DNA of 64,000 nucleotides from Trifolium pratense (lineage: Eukaryota; Streptophyta; Magnoliopsida; Fabales; Fabaceae), in contig NC_060059.1 in NCBI RefSeq assembly GCF_020283565.1, positions 1,557,501-1,621,500 on the forward strand. Reading direction: 5' to 3'. Under the pieces are notes generated by a model. It was not told the origin of the DNA. It ran no database searches and was given only the letters and a program-made list of their open reading frames with translations. This document shows, in pieces, positions 51,107 through 64,000 of this stretch (the first letter of the stretch is position 1; each line of letters begins with the position of its first letter). Made by a program: the position numbers and the translations under genes.

Positions 51107-52272
51107 TTAAGGACTAATACTAATCCTTAAAAAAGTGTACCATTAGCAGAAAATCTCTTTCTCTCTCTCACTCTACACCTAAAAGAAGTGAAAATAGAAA
51201 AGTATTTTTGGTAAAATGAAATGAAAGAGCATAAGTTGACTAGACATTTGCATTGGAGACAAGGGAGAGAGAAGAGGCAGGTGAGTGAAGAATGTTGGGG
51301 CTCGAGAAAGAGAGAGAAGGAAAGAGTACGGTAATGGTGAGGCATTCTTGTTAAAAGCACGGGTAAGAGTAGTAAGCATGGATGGAGTGTCATTAAATAT
51401 TCAAAATATTAGTACTATTAGGATAAAAAAAACAAAAAGAAAAAGTTGAATTGAATTGAATTGAATGGTTAGAGAATTTGAGTTGGGATCCATTGCTCTC
51501 TAAAATACTACTACTATAGTAGTTTAATGGTTAGATAATACTAGTATTATCGAACAAATTTTGTTTTTATGCTATGTTTAATAGATAAATAGTTATTTTG
51601 GTATTAGTAGTGTACAATCCTTGCTCATGTGTCTTCGGTTTGAGAATTTGTTTCCTTTTTCTCGAATTTCGAAACTTTTTTTGGTGGCTTAAAGCTAGAT
51701 TTCGAATTGATACTAAGCTCTTATCTTTCAACTATTTCTGGTGGTGTTTTATGAAGTGTTTTATTGCTCTGAATCTAGTTTCATTTTTATCGGAAAGGGT
51801 CTTTCCACCGGTTGTATTTAGCATCATAAGTTGTTACTTCTTTAATTTAAATAATATTATAGAATAATTATAAGATTTATGTTATTATGTGTTTAATACA
51901 TCCATGATAAGAAAAGTGATAGAATGTACTTTATTTTCTCTTATTGATATACTAAATATTATATTTAAATATGATACAATAAACCAACAAGTTTAAGTGG
52001 TAAGAGTCTTGATTTTTTATTAGCGATTTGTTATGCATGTGCATATAATATAAATCATCGATTTTTTATCAGTGATTAATATTATTCATTTTACTTTCTA
52101 AAGTGATTCGCTTAATTTAGAAAAGTCTTAAACCATTTTGTGTGTAACCAATGCGTAAAAGCAAAACATGAGAGTATTCTCCTCCCATAAAAATCACTTT
52201 TACACCAAGTTAATTTTATTCTTTTCATTAACACATATTACATTTTTTACTATCATCTCAAAGTTCAAAAAC
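51107..52272. other. intergenic
   Basis: 51130-51390 is rich in CT/GA tracts and could be the displaced promoter region of DUF630/632 copy 1. GAATT repeats lie near 51450. No gene recognised. Confidence 0.45.
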
Positions 52273-55200
52273 TTATGCTACTGCTAAAACAGTCTTCATA
52301 TCCTTATGCATATTTCTAATCACACTAGTAACTTGCTCAATCTGATCTTCATTGGAGCATGCTGCAAGAAGTACTTTTGCTGTTCCTCCATCTGGATAAC
52401 AACTAGCATCAATCATTTCTTCAAATATTCCTAAGCACTTAAGATAAAGCTTTTTTTTAGAATAAGCTCCAATTCTACTAGTCCAAGTAACCACATCAGG
52501 TTTTAAACCTTTGGTACGAAGTAACCGAAAGAGTTCTTCCATTTTCTCAATAAATCCTGCTTGTCCATACCTATGTATCAAGATATTAAATGTACTAATA
52601 TCAACTATATATGATCCTTTTTCCAACACTGTTAAAACTTCTTCCATTTTTTTGAATTGGCCTAACTTTCCATACAAGTTGAGCATGCTGTTGAGAACAA
52701 AAGTGTCTAGTTTTAGGCCTGATTTACCCATTTGGTTAAGAATGTCTTCACATTTACTCACATTTCCCATTTTGGAATAAGCAGATAAAAGTACCATGTG
52801 AGATTTCATTGTTGGTGTTATTCCAACTCTTTTCATATCTTCAAAAACAGCTTCAGCATCTATTTTTCATTCAAAAGGAAGAGAAGAAAAACATGTGTCA
52901 GACCAACTTTTGACATGTTTGTAAGCTCTTTTCAGCTTATTTCCACTAGCTCTCCGAGATAGCTTATGAAAACAGTTTATAGCTTAATCATATATAAACA
53001 ATTTGACTTAATTTTATATTCTGTAGTCTGTTGTAGAAATAGCTTATACATAAGCATTTAGCGATAGGCGCTTAATTAAGTTGTTTATCCAAACATGTCT
53101 TATGTGAATAAGCCAAAGAAAATTATAAGTTTCTAGGGCAGATAATTACCATCTTGATAACCTGCTCTCCCATATGCATCTACTAAGATATTATATGAGG
53201 CTCTATCTGGTTCACATCCCATATGCTGCATTAGTGAAAATATTTCTGCTGCCCCGTAAGGAAAACCTGCACGACTGTTCCGAGAAGAAAATTCGTTAAC
53301 TTTTTCTAGATATATAAACTATTAGATTGGTATAAGCCAAATTGATAATACATTAATCAATGAAGAAGGCACTTATACCATCTTCGAATAACAACCTGTA
53401 AGCTTCCATGAGGGCATTATAAGCATAAACATCCGGTTCAATTCCAGCTTCTTGCATCTGCTCAAATATTTCTTCAGCTTTCTCACATAATCCCTCTCTG
53501 GCAAATGCATTCACTAGAGCAGTGTATGTGCAAATATTAGGTGTGCACTTTTGGCTTAACATTTCATCGAAAACTTTTAAGGCCATATAGGATTTACCAG
53601 CCTGCATAATAAAATTCAAATTTCAATACAATTAACATAATTATAATCTAGAAATATACATGAACGTTACATCTAGTCCCATAAATCATATGTAAATAGC
53701 CGTTATTAGCTTACCTTCCCATATAAATTTATCAACATTGTATAACTTTCAATAGATAGCTTGCAACCGTCCTTTTTCATCCTTTGAAAAATCTCTTCTG
53801 CTTTGTCGAAGTTTCCTCCTTTCATCAATCCATTTATGTAAGCATTGTACACAACAGCACCTGAACAATCATTGTGTCAGTCACCTAAAGTGCCGAGTTT
53901 GATTCCTGCCGGTAAAAAAACAAGTTTTTATTGAGGAACATACTTGAAGGAAGGCCATAATTTCGCATTTCGGCAAATACAGCTTCAGCATTATGTAGCT
54001 TCCCAGACATACAATAGGCCTTTATGAGAAGGGCATAGGTATCTTCATTAGGAATGCACCTAGCCTGATGAAGCTGCAAATAAGTTGATTCTGCTTCCTT
54101 GTATAGAAACTTTTGCCCAAAAGCATCTATGAGTAAATTATAGCATATCACATCTGGCTTGAAGGAACTTCTTAGCAGTATCCATTTACATATCTGAACA
54201 GATTTCACTTTATTAAAAGATCAACCCTAGTTTAAAAGTAAACATATACGAAAAAATGCAAATGGAAGCACACAAGATTTTATCAGAGTTCGTCAATTCT
54301 GCCTATGTCTCAGAAGGTGCGGCATTACCTATTCAAGCTTAGGATTTACATATTACAACTTGTGTTTAAAAACTACGGTCCAATTTATACGATTATTACC
54401 TAACACAATTATTAGTAAACTACGAGCCATCCCATGCTAATACACTATCCTTAGTCTTGATTCTCAAGCAATGTGGGATATTTTGTGCACCGGAACATAA
54501 TCCATTGAAAAAATAAATTAAAAGCGTGAAGTTGCATAGGATTAGTATGCTGTAGCAGCATGTGTTTCTCACCGAAATGATTGAATCCCATTTTTTTCTC
54601 ATCCGGAGTTGAACGGACACAGTTAAAACATCATCCCATGCATCAAGAGAGGGTGGAAGCTTATCCAATGAACCCCAAATTCTCTCGGAATCCACTTCCT
54701 TTTGAAGATACTCCAACATTAGTTGTGCAGTTGGACTCAACACTGGGAATATCCCATCAACAAATCCAGAACCAAATTTCCATCCTCTTCCTCTCATAGA
54801 ACCACCTACACACAGAAAATAATTAACAACACACTTTTAAAACATAGACACACACATTCACGCGCGCACACACACTGTTTCAGCTTGGATAACATAGATT
54901 ACATGTTTTTCTGGACAGTTTCTTGTGATTGAAGTTCCTTAATTTGCCATTTTTGTCAATGTAAACACTGTCTTTCTTGAACTTCTTCAATGCCACGCCA
55001 CTTGAATCATTTGATTTCCGTTCGGATTCATTTATGCAACATCTTGGTTCTATAAATACGCGGTTCAATGTACATAAACCAGAATTTAACCTGCAGATAA
55101 CATCAGGAATTAATAAGTTTAATTTTAATGCCACTTTAGTTAATCAAAGTAACCAAATGACCCTTCATAATAATAATAATATCCTATCATATCTTATACT

Positions 55201-55651
55201 TTATATTAATTAAAGGATTAATGTCAATGTAACAACATAGATATGTATAATGAGATTGAAATGAAGATAATGGAATGGAGCTTACATTCGGAAACTACTT
55301 ATTTTTTTAGTTGGTTTGGTCCTAGTTAATTGTACTACAATATTTGATTGAAACCGGATTAAACCACAATTTATTGAAACTATTTTCATTTTTTTAGTAT
55401 ATGCAAAAGATAAATGGGAACAAAAGTTTATCTACATTTAGTATTCACCTTGGTTGATAGGAGTCACTCCATTTGAAAAACCAATAAACACTCTTCTGAT
55501 TACATGGAATAGCTCCAGCTCTAAAACCTTTGCCAAAATACTGCATGAACATTGGTTCAATTTCATGATTTTTGTTCAACTCAACATAACCACTAGTTGC
55601 ATATCTCCTTGTGTAAGAGGCCTCCTTGAAGCTTAACCACTTTGCAACCAT
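52273..55651 (-). CDS. P-class pentatricopeptide repeat protein (At2g35130-like)
   Basis: RNA-binding helical-repeat protein of the kind that stabilises or processes organelle transcripts. Exons 55651-55449, 55090-54903, 54805-54573, 54193-53944, 53860-53715, 53601-53396, 53274-53150, 52859-52273 join in phase to 645 aa. N-terminal part includes KKFKKDSVYIDKNGKLRNF and then MRGRGWKFGSGFVDGIFPVL, a conserved block of this orthogroup. About a dozen 35-residue PPR units follow (PDVICYNLLIDAFGQ, PNICTYTALVNAFAREGLC, PDVYAYNALMEAY, DTFVLNSMLNLYGKLGQF, PDVVTWTSRIGAYSKKKLY). No E/DYW or SMR domain, so a P-type. The ATG at 55651 is the first in frame after a stop. Targeting is probably plastid or mitochondrial. 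No damage seen. Confidence 0.93.
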
Positions 55652-56577
<926 letters not shown>

Positions 56578-59533
56578 CTACATCTTCTTGACCAGTTCTT
56601 CCACAATGTCTTGTTTGAGACCTTCAAACTCATTTTGTACCCACACAATTGCCTTCTTCATTTGTTTATTAACAATTGCATCAACTGTGTTTTGCACCCA
56701 ATCCTGCCCAGCCTTCCCTTTTGCCTCCTTCTTCAATATGAGAATCTCATCTTGCAAACTTAAAATCTTAGATTGGTGTTCCAATTTCAACATATCACTT
56801 TCAATTTTGTGGTTAGCTTTCAACTTGGAAATCAATTCTCCATCTGCTGTAGATGATCCCTCTGCTCCATTATTTTGGGTCTGCACCCAATCCTGCCCAG
56901 CCTTCCCTTTTACCTTGTTCTTCAAAATGAGAATCTCATCTTTCAAACTTAAAATCTCATCTTTCAAACTTAAAATTTCAGCTTTCAACAACTCCTCTGC
57001 CCTAGATGATCCCTCTGCATGTTGGGTCTGAAATCCATCTTTATCAAATTTTCTAATTCGATCTATGACCCCTCTTACTGTCCTGCCATCAACAAAAGTC
57101 ATCAACTTTTCATAATTTTTTCCATGAATACTGGATCCTAACTTGAGCCGATCGTCTTCCACTTGGCTCCACCACTTCCCTTTATTTTTTGCTGCTTCTG
57201 ACACCAAAACCGCCTTTTCTACTGAATTAGTGTTTACCGGTGGAAGATTCTTATCCGTGAGAGCTTTTGATTTTCGCACCGGAACCATTTTCTTGGCAGG
57301 TGCATTGAGCTTCTGTATCTCTGCAAACATTTCAGAGGATGAGGAAGCAAATGGGTTGATACCACCACTTTTGGATGACGGAGAAGGAAGATCCTTATGT
57401 GAAGTAATCCTGCAAAACGCAAGATAATTCACGATTAAGAAACGGTTAACAAAATTCACGCGTCAACAATTCACGCAATGCTTTTCTTCATCCATCTTGA
57501 TTTATTAATCTGAAATTGTTGACGCGTGAATTTTGTTAACCGTTTCTTAATCGTGAATTATCTTGCGTTTTGCAGGATTACTTCACATAAGGATCTTCCT
57601 TCTCCGTCATCCAAAAGTGGTGGTATCAACCCATTTGCTTCCTCATCCTCAGAAATGTTTGCAGAGATACAGAAGCTCAATGCACCTGCCAAGAAAATGG
57701 TTCCGGTGCGAAAATCAAAAGCTCTCACGGATAAGAATCTTCCACCGGTAAACACTAATTCAGTAGAAAAGGCGGTTTTGGTGTCAGAAGCAGCAAAAAA
57801 TAAAGGGAAGTGGTGGAGCCAAGTGGAAGACGATCGGCTCAAGTTAGGATACAGTATTCATGGAAAAAATTATGAAAAGTTGATGACTTTTGTTGATGGC
57901 AGGACAGTAAGAGGGGTCATAGATCGAATTAGAAAATTTGATAAAGATGGATTTCAGACCCAACATGCAGAGGGATCATCTAGGGCAGAGGAGTTGTTGA
58001 AAGCTGAAATTTTAAGTTTGAAAGATGAGATTTTAAGTTTGAAAGATGAGATTCTCATTTTGAAGAACAAGGTAAAAGGGAAGGCTGGGCAGGATTGGGT
58101 GCAGACCCAAAATAATGGAGCAGAGGGATCATCTACAGCAGATGGAGAATTGATTTCCAAGTTGAAAGCTAACCACAAAATTGAAATTGATATGTTGAAA
58201 TTGGAACACCACTCTGAGATTTTAAGTTTGAAAGATGAGATTCTCATATTGAAGAAGGAGGCAAAAGGGAAGGCTGGGCAGGATTGGGTGCAAAACACAG
58301 TTGATGCAATTGTTAATAAACAAATGAAGAAGGCAATTGTGTGGGTACAAAATGAGTTTGAAGGTCTCAAACAAGAAATTAAATTACAATAACATGCATA
58401 AATTAACAATCGTTACTTGTCAGATGCTTAAGTCGTAACAGAATAACAAAGTAACAAACCTCTCGTTCTTCTCAAGCTCTCCTTTCTCCTTCTGCATTCC
58501 GGTGAGCGATGGAACACTGTCATTAGTCGGTGCAGAGGAAGAAGCAAACGCACCGATGCTGAATCCAGACGGAGAACATAAAATAATAATATTAAAATAA
58601 TATAATAAAATAATATAAAAAAATTATTATAATAATAAAATTCTAAAAGAAAATAATAATATATAAAATAATATAAAATAATAATAAAAAAGAATATAAT
58701 CAAATAATAAAATCAAATAATAATATAAAATAAAAAATAATATAATAAATATAAGGTCCTTGTTATGTTAAGTAATACGCGAGATAATTATTGGTTAAGA
58801 GACGGTTAACAGAGATAATTAACAATTAAGAAACGGTTAGCAGAAATTTACGCGTCAACAATTTCAGATTAATAAATCAAGAAATGGATGAAGAAAAAGC
58901 AAAATACAAAATCGATTCAAAAAATTAAATTACAATAACAAATGCATAAATTAACGATCGTACTTGTCAGATGCTTAATTCGTAACAGAATAAGAAAGTA
59001 ACAAACCTCGGCAAATCGTTCTTCGCAAGCTCTCCGTTCTCCTTCTGCATTCCGGTGAGCGATGGAACACTGTCATTAGTCGGTGCAGAGGAAGAACCAA
59101 ACGCGTTGATACCGATGGTGAATCCAGACGGAGAACGAAGGTCATGTGAACCAAACGCGAGATAATTAATGGTTAAGAAACGGTTAACAGAGATAATTAA
59201 CGACTAAGAAACGGTTAACAGAGATAATTAACGATTAAGAAACGGTTAACATTAACGGAAATTAACATCATATTCACGCCGCGTGAACTGATTAACAATA
59301 GCTATGCTTAATTCGTAACAGAATAAGAAAGTAACAAACCTCTGCGAATCGTTCTTCACAAGTTCTTCGTTCTCCTTCTGCAGAGTTTCAATCTCTTTGC
59401 AGGCGAGCGATGGAAGTTTGTCATTAGTCGGTGCAGAGGAAGAAGCAAACGCGCCGGCGTTCAACTGCTCGTGGTCGGCGGTGTTGATACCGATGCCGTT
59501 AGATGACGGAGAACGAACTTCTTTGCTATGCAT
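56578..59533 (-). CDS. small SANT/Myb-like coiled-coil protein, intron with inverted copy of its own exon
   Basis: Proposed two-exon gene. Exon 1 (59533-59340) starts MHSKEVRSPSSNGIGINT and ends at AG|GTTTGT. Exon 2 (57409-56578) starts after TTTTGCAG and reads ITSHKDLPSPSSKSGGINPF. Phases agree (AG+G) and the product is 341 aa. Residues around GKWWSQVEDDRLKLG...KNYEKLMTFV..R resemble a degenerate SANT/Myb fold. The second half is coiled coil with near-identical repeats (LSLKDEILSLKDEILILK, KGKAGQDWVQ). A TATA box lies near 59905. The 1.9-kb intron holds two degenerate exon-1-like copies and an inverted copy of exon 2. No named family recognised; the SANT call is weak. Alternative: the two extra exon-1-like units are spliced in. 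Confidence 0.6.
56609..57471 (-). repeat. inverted repeat, left arm (contains exon 2)
   Basis: 863 bp, complementary to 57514-58376 with no net length difference. About six mismatches were noted by eye. It includes the exon 2 coding sequence and 62 bp of intron with the splice acceptor. Confidence 0.93.
57514..58376 (+). repeat. inverted repeat, right arm (inverted exon 2 copy)
   Basis: Mirror of 56609-57471 across a 42-nt spacer (57472-57513). It keeps intron sequence and the acceptor TTTTGCAG, so it arose by DNA-level inversion/duplication, not by retroposition. Its frame runs open on the plus strand to 58392 (288 codons from 57526, though these include intron). No separate promoter for it was recognised. 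Confidence 0.93.
58460..58577 (-). pseudogene. degenerate exon-1-like copy (a)
   Basis: Minus-strand coding-like stretch with SPSGFSIG, AFASSSAPTNDSVPSLTG, MQKEKGELEKN, then AG|GTTTGTTAC like the exon 1 donor. It lacks the start and the TADHEQLNAG segment. Confidence 0.65.
58578..58755. repeat. AT-only low-complexity tract
   Basis: Runs of AATAATATAAAATAATA without clear unit; located in the intron between exon-1-like copy (a) and copy (b). Confidence 0.85.
59006..59158 (-). pseudogene. degenerate exon-1-like copy (b)
   Basis: Minus-strand SHDLRSPSGFTIGINAFGSS, APTNDSVPSLTG, MQKENGELAKNDLPR then GTTTGTTAC. Similar to both exon 1 (MHSKEVRSPSS...APTNDKLPSL) and the start of exon 2 (SHKDLPSPSS). 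The acceptor at its upstream edge is lost (CGCGTTTGGTTCAC in place of GCGTTTTGCAG). Confidence 0.65.
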
Positions 59534-59897
59534 TTTGATCTGAAAAACTAGATAATTAACTAAACGATTAACAGATATTCACGATTGATTAACAGATTAA
59601 TACATTGCAAATGAAAGAAACGGTTACGGATGGAAGAAAAATCAAAATACAAAATCGATTCTAAGAAATTAAACGATTGAAATTGATTACAATAACACAT
59701 GCATACTGAAATTATTGAAAGAGCAGAGAAATTCAACGATGAAGAACCTTGATAGTAACAGAAGAGAGAATGAGTAAGGAAGAAAAGCTCCAACTTCAGA
59801 AGAGCTTCTCAGGTGAGAGAGAAAGAGAGAGAGAGAGAATGCGGAAGTGAATTTTGGGAAGAGAATGATGGTTGAAAGAGAGAGAGGTTGAGGAATG

Positions 59898-59912
59898 TGT
59901 TTATATAGTGTG
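59898..59912 (-). promoter_or_regulatory. TATA box of the 56.6-59.5 kb gene
   Basis: CACTATATAAACACA on the minus strand. It precedes a CT-rich leader (59800-59880) and the ATG at 59533 by about 365 bp. Confidence 0.65.
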
Positions 59913-59969
59913 AGTGCAATGCAGAGTGTGTGAGTGTTTGTTGCGAGCGAAACCGTCTTCAACACACTT

Positions 59970-60785
59970 TCTTAGTTTCTAACAGAATTCACTTTCTGGA
60001 GCTGGGGAAATAGTTTTCCCAAACTACCCCTAGTATGTAGGAAACAACCGTGCGTTTTTTATGGAGTTTTCTGGAAATCCAGTTTGGTATCTTCCATTTC
60101 ATTTGCAATTGAAACGTATGCATGATCATTGATATTTGTATGGTTAAAGATTCTTCTCTTGTTTAAATTTATTTTTATTAAATAATAATGCTTTTGAGAT
60201 TTATGGAATTCGTAGCTTTGAATCGATTTTAATTAAAAGATGTGAGAAATTGGAAGTGGTGGTAAATAATAAGCATGCTAGTACAATTGAGGTTGCACTA
60301 GTAAACTAGTAAAGCTAGAAACAAAGGATATGACACTAATAAATCCAAACACATGACTGCTTATTCAACATGCTATGAAGATGTAATACTCGTCTCCAAT
60401 TTGATTTTCATGAGAATTTGTTTTTTTGTCTCAAGTCTCATTTATCCAGCGTGATGTATAAAAGATGAAAAGGTAAAAACCAAGCACTTAGGTTAGGACC
60501 CAAGCTCATAACTAAGGAAGAATAATAAATTAGTACAAAGTTTAAAGTATATTAACTTGTACTACAACTTAGAGGACATTCTCAACAACAATACCAACAC
60601 TAATAGTGCAAATACATTAAAAATTGATGTCTGCACTCAGAGCAACTAAACAAATGCCTTTAAAATCAATGATGTCTCAGCGAGCTGCTTCGACATATAA
60701 CACCGAACGTAATCATAACATAATAATAACATGATAAAGCACCCCTTAATGAACAAATATCACCCTAACTAATACTAGTACAACT
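59970..60785. other. intergenic; left end of second duplication copy
   Basis: From about 60478 the sequence matches 40155 onwards (AAGCTCATAACTAAGGAAGA), marking the border of the segmental duplication. No gene recognised before that. Confidence 0.6.
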
Positions 60786-63700
60786 CTATTGTTCATTTTG
60801 GCTGTTACAGTTTTCCGCATTGCAACCACCTTCTATATACGAAATGTTCCCGGCTTTCTCACTATTTTCACTGAAAGTCACAAGATCATTGTACATTTTC
60901 TGCGATGCTTTAGAGAACTCTGTCAAAGATTCAAGTACTTGGGAAAATCCATATTGCATTCCATTCAATGTCATCCTCTGTGTTTCTTGAATGCATCCGT
61001 AATGCTTCTCCTTCTCTGCCTCGAGTTTTCTCCTCAGTGTCTCCAAATAATCACCTTTCTCCATCATGCATTCTTCTTCGGTTTCCTCTTCTGATCTATG
61101 ATCTGTTGCTTGCAATTCAAGCATCTTTGTCTTCAGTTTATATGATCCTAGATATCTTCTATCTAAATCTTTTGATAAGCTCTCTACTTTCCTCTTCTGT
61201 TGTTGTTCCTTACATTGTTGAATACAAAGAGCTTTCACATCTTTCACAACACTTTTCAATGCAAGTACTACCGTCTTATCAGGCAACTTTCGCATAGAAT
61301 TTAACCAATTGTTGCATATCACAAGTAACGGCGGCCCATTAACTTGAAATGGCATTGGCATGCCAACATTTTTGCTTCTTGAGTAGAATTCAACTTCAGG
61401 GACTATGAACTTATTTAACCATCCATAAAGAGCTTCTACATATGCTTTTTGAGCTGCAGTATACTCTCTAAAACACACGCGCCAATGGTGAAGCTCAGCT
61501 TCAAGCTGAAGAGTTGCCAATCCACGGGATTGATTGCAAAATTTGCCGTCTGCAGGACATGTGAAGTATTTGACTTCAGAAAGAATCTTCTTTTGTGTTT
61601 CATGCGACTCCAACATGATTTTCCATGATTGTGTAAGGCTGCATTTCAAAAATGGAAAATAATAAATCAAATGAAACATAACAATTTAGTCTGTTTAGTA
61701 TCAAGTGCTATATTATCTCACCCTTTCAGTAGTTCAACAATTTGAGGTTGTAATTCTTCATCTCTCATTTTCTGAATTCTCTTTGAGATTGTTTCTGCAC
61801 GTCGAATTGCAACCAAGATCCCAGCATATAAATCCTTCATATCAGCTCTAGTCTTGTCCATGCTTAATTCATCATCTCCTTTAACATTCTTATTTCTCAA
61901 TTGCGCACATTTCTTATCATAATTTTTCCGTGTGCTATCTCCAGCCTAAGGCAAGGATTATTAAATGTTAGCAAAATGACCGGAAAAAAAATTAAGTGCT
62001 AATAATATATAGTTGTGTCCATCGGTTCCATAGAATGCACGTCCAAGCAGTTTCATCATAAGACAAAAAAAATACGTATTAAAAACACAAAAGTAATAAA
62101 TTAACCTTACCTTAACCTCCTCAAACAGTTTCTTTTCCCATGCATATAACCTTCCTAATGTTAATAAATGACTTCCTGAATCCATCCCTCCATAATCATC
62201 AAACAGATCATTCTTATATTCCACCCAATTTGAAGAATCTTTCATATTTTGAACCACCAAACTCTTGCATGATGATTGCCTAGATGACATGGACTTCCAT
62301 GTTATTGCATTGATTAGTTTGGACGAGCTTTCTGCATTGATATCAGATGGTTCAAATTCTCAAACAGATATACATACATGGAATATACACCTTATTTCAC
62401 AATATGAGACATCCATAAAGTTTAAAGGTTACGATGAATTTAGCTAAGTTGCAACTAGTTTAGGCACTCAAATCAATAGGGTCAGCATCTTAAATGGCCG
62501 TGTGGTCATGTAAGAAATGCACTTATTGTTTATTTAAGTTCCTAGTTACGCATTATGCATACCTACATTAAGGATCCAGATTCCCTTAATTTAGAAAAAC
62601 ACGCGGTAACATGCATTAACTGATCTCAGCTATCAGTTTAACCTTGGTTGGCTCACATTAAACCTTCGCCAAATCATATTTAAATAATCACCACCGTTCA
62701 TTTAAGATATATGACGGCCAAGATCAATAAATGTGTCAACATTACTGCGTGGAATCCAAATCCCCTGCATTAGCTAAGTCAGTCATCTCAAGTATCTACA
62801 AGTCTTAAGATGCCCAAATTCCAAATGCAGGAATATGACTCAATTGAAATAAAGTCATTAAGATGAACCGATGTGTTGGAAATGAATAAGTAATTGCCGT
62901 ACTTCGGACATGCTAAAGTTGAAAAGGTTTCAATGCTTCAATTCAAGAAAATCGACTACAATTAGGTCATGAAATTTGTTAACAATCAAATAAACTTTTT
63001 GCAATTAATTTAAGACATTGAAGAAATAGGACTCACCTTTGATTTCCTCCAAACTAGAATGAAGAGGAATTCTATTAGCCTCAAGCATCTTTGTCACATT
63101 CTTACCAGACTCATAAGCCCTAATGAAATGATCCTCAATATCTTTCAAAGCTTCAAGCAACTCTCTCCCTTCTGCAGGTGTATCAAGAACAGCAAGCCCC
63201 TTTTGCTCTCCAACATTTTCATTAGCCACATCCACCTCCTTCGCAGCGGCTTCAACGCCATTATTCACAACTTGTCCTCCACCTTCATTATTACTCTTCT
63301 CCTCAACACTCACAGCCACCTTATGCTCAATCTCTACCCTTTCCATTTCATCCTCTAACTCAGGAATCCCTTCTTCCTCCCTCACTGCCCTCAAATCATC
63401 ATCTGAGTTCCTATGGTAGCCACTCATAACCTCTTGCCTCACACTATCAAAAGGGTAAAAGAAATCCCAACCAAAATCTCTCTGTGGAGATGGCATTGCA
63501 GGTGGTGGCATAGACATATGCATAGGCATGTTCATATTCATATTCATAGGCATATGCATGTAGAAATACTCACTTGCCTGTTGTTCATTCTGCTCTACTC
63601 TACAACCTTCTTCAGCCTCTCCCTCATCCTCAGAAGACTCTGAGGATGTTGTTGAAACAATGCATGAATCACAAGCAGCAATAGATTCATGTTTTGTCTC

Positions 63701-64000
63701 AGATGGTGTTTGCTGAAGGAACATAGGGTTATTTATGACATTTTCATTTGTTGATGATGAATGAGAAGAAGGGTCAAAACCCTTAGGAGGAAAAGTTATA
63801 AGAAAAGGTGAAGAAGGTGAAGAATGTCTTGCAACAAAGAGCTTAATAACTGCAGCTACTGCATTCAAAGAGTGAAAATACTTACAATGAGCTTCAGCAA
63901 GTGCATATCTTTTCTCTACAGCTAATTTCAGCTGCCGTTTTCTCTCTCTACAGATAGCTACAACTTCTTCTTCTTCCTCTAGTTTGGAAGCAACACAACC
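60786..64000 (-). CDS. DUF630/DUF632 protein (NRG2/REL2 family), copy 2, intact, start codon outside the window
   Basis: Four exons: 64000(edge)-63037, 62331-62111, 61945-61722, 61638-60786; all junctions GT..AG and in phase. With the missing ATG the product is 754 aa. The window ends exactly at codon 2 (G of GCVASKLEEE), so the N-terminus is MGC..., a probable myristoyl/palmitoyl site that would place it at the plasma membrane. DUF630 covers about residues 1-60, an acidic/Pro/Met-rich linker follows with a PMNMNMNMPMHMSM tract, and DUF632 starts at about GRELLEALKDIEDHFIRAYESG... (residue about 270) and contains ATLQLEAELHHWRVCFREYT, the segment deleted in copy 1. The C-terminus has coiled-coil features. 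Relatives act in nitrate signalling (NRG2) and leaf shape (REL2); the role here is unknown. Confidence 0.93.

Noticed and set aside
57526..58392. Independent plus-strand gene encoding the same protein as exon 2
   Set aside because: Its first codons are intron sequence followed by a splice acceptor, and no own first exon or promoter is visible on the plus strand; it is treated as an inverted copy within the minus-strand gene's intron.

Overview
The window is nuclear DNA from a flowering plant, most probably a papilionoid legume of the Medicago/Trifolium type. Reasons: intron-rich genes with GT..AG splice sites, an AT-rich background, plant-only families (TIR-NBS-LRR, CPP1, SHH1, DUF630/DUF632, P-class PPR) and dense MITEs, LINEs, SINEs and a Ty1/copia element. 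The species is inferred from recognised protein and repeat sequences; no database search was made.

Layout. 0.9-4.2 kb (-): TIR-NBS-LRR disease-resistance pseudogene that lost the core of its nucleotide-binding domain. 6.3-11.2 kb (-): intact V-type H+-ATPase subunit B gene, all 14 coding exons resolved (489 aa). 12.3-17.5 kb: gene-poor, MITE-bearing. 17.6-20.8 kb (+): intact chloroplast CPP1/CDF1 gene (3 exons), followed by a decayed tandem copy of its last exon. 21.9-28.3 kb: four foldback units of about 2 kb in alternating orientation, separated by (TA)n tracts and filled with hairpin minisatellites. 28.3-31.5 kb (-): tandem duplication carrying an AT-hook/coiled-coil gene and a truncated copy. 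32-33 kb: a foldback element and a Stowaway-like MITE with a nested insertion. 33.5-39.0 kb (+): intact SAWADEE homeodomain gene (SHH1 type, 9 exons) with a dead LINE in intron 2. 40.5-48.9 kb (-): DUF630/DUF632 pseudogene broken by a 196-bp deletion and by a young copia element (43245-48622; 665-bp LTRs, TSD TTGAT). 49.3-51.1 kb (+): reverse-transcriptase ORF with an R2-like endonuclease-type C-terminus. 52.3-55.7 kb (-): intact PPR gene (8 exons, like At2g35130). 56.6-59.5 kb (-): small coiled-coil gene whose intron holds a near-perfect inverted copy of its own second exon. 60.8-64.0 kb (-): intact sister copy of the DUF630/DUF632 gene, cut by the window edge just before its ATG.

The genes do not form one pathway. 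They are independent: proton pumping, plastid protein import/chlorophyll synthesis, RNA-directed DNA methylation, organelle RNA processing, and membrane-associated DUF630/632 function. The main theme is genome dynamics: local duplication, inversion, palindromes and transposon insertion. The most distinctive items are the self-complementary gene at 56.6-59.5 kb (863-bp arms, 42-nt spacer), the alternating palindromic foldback cluster, and the reverse transcriptase with an R2-like C-terminal domain.
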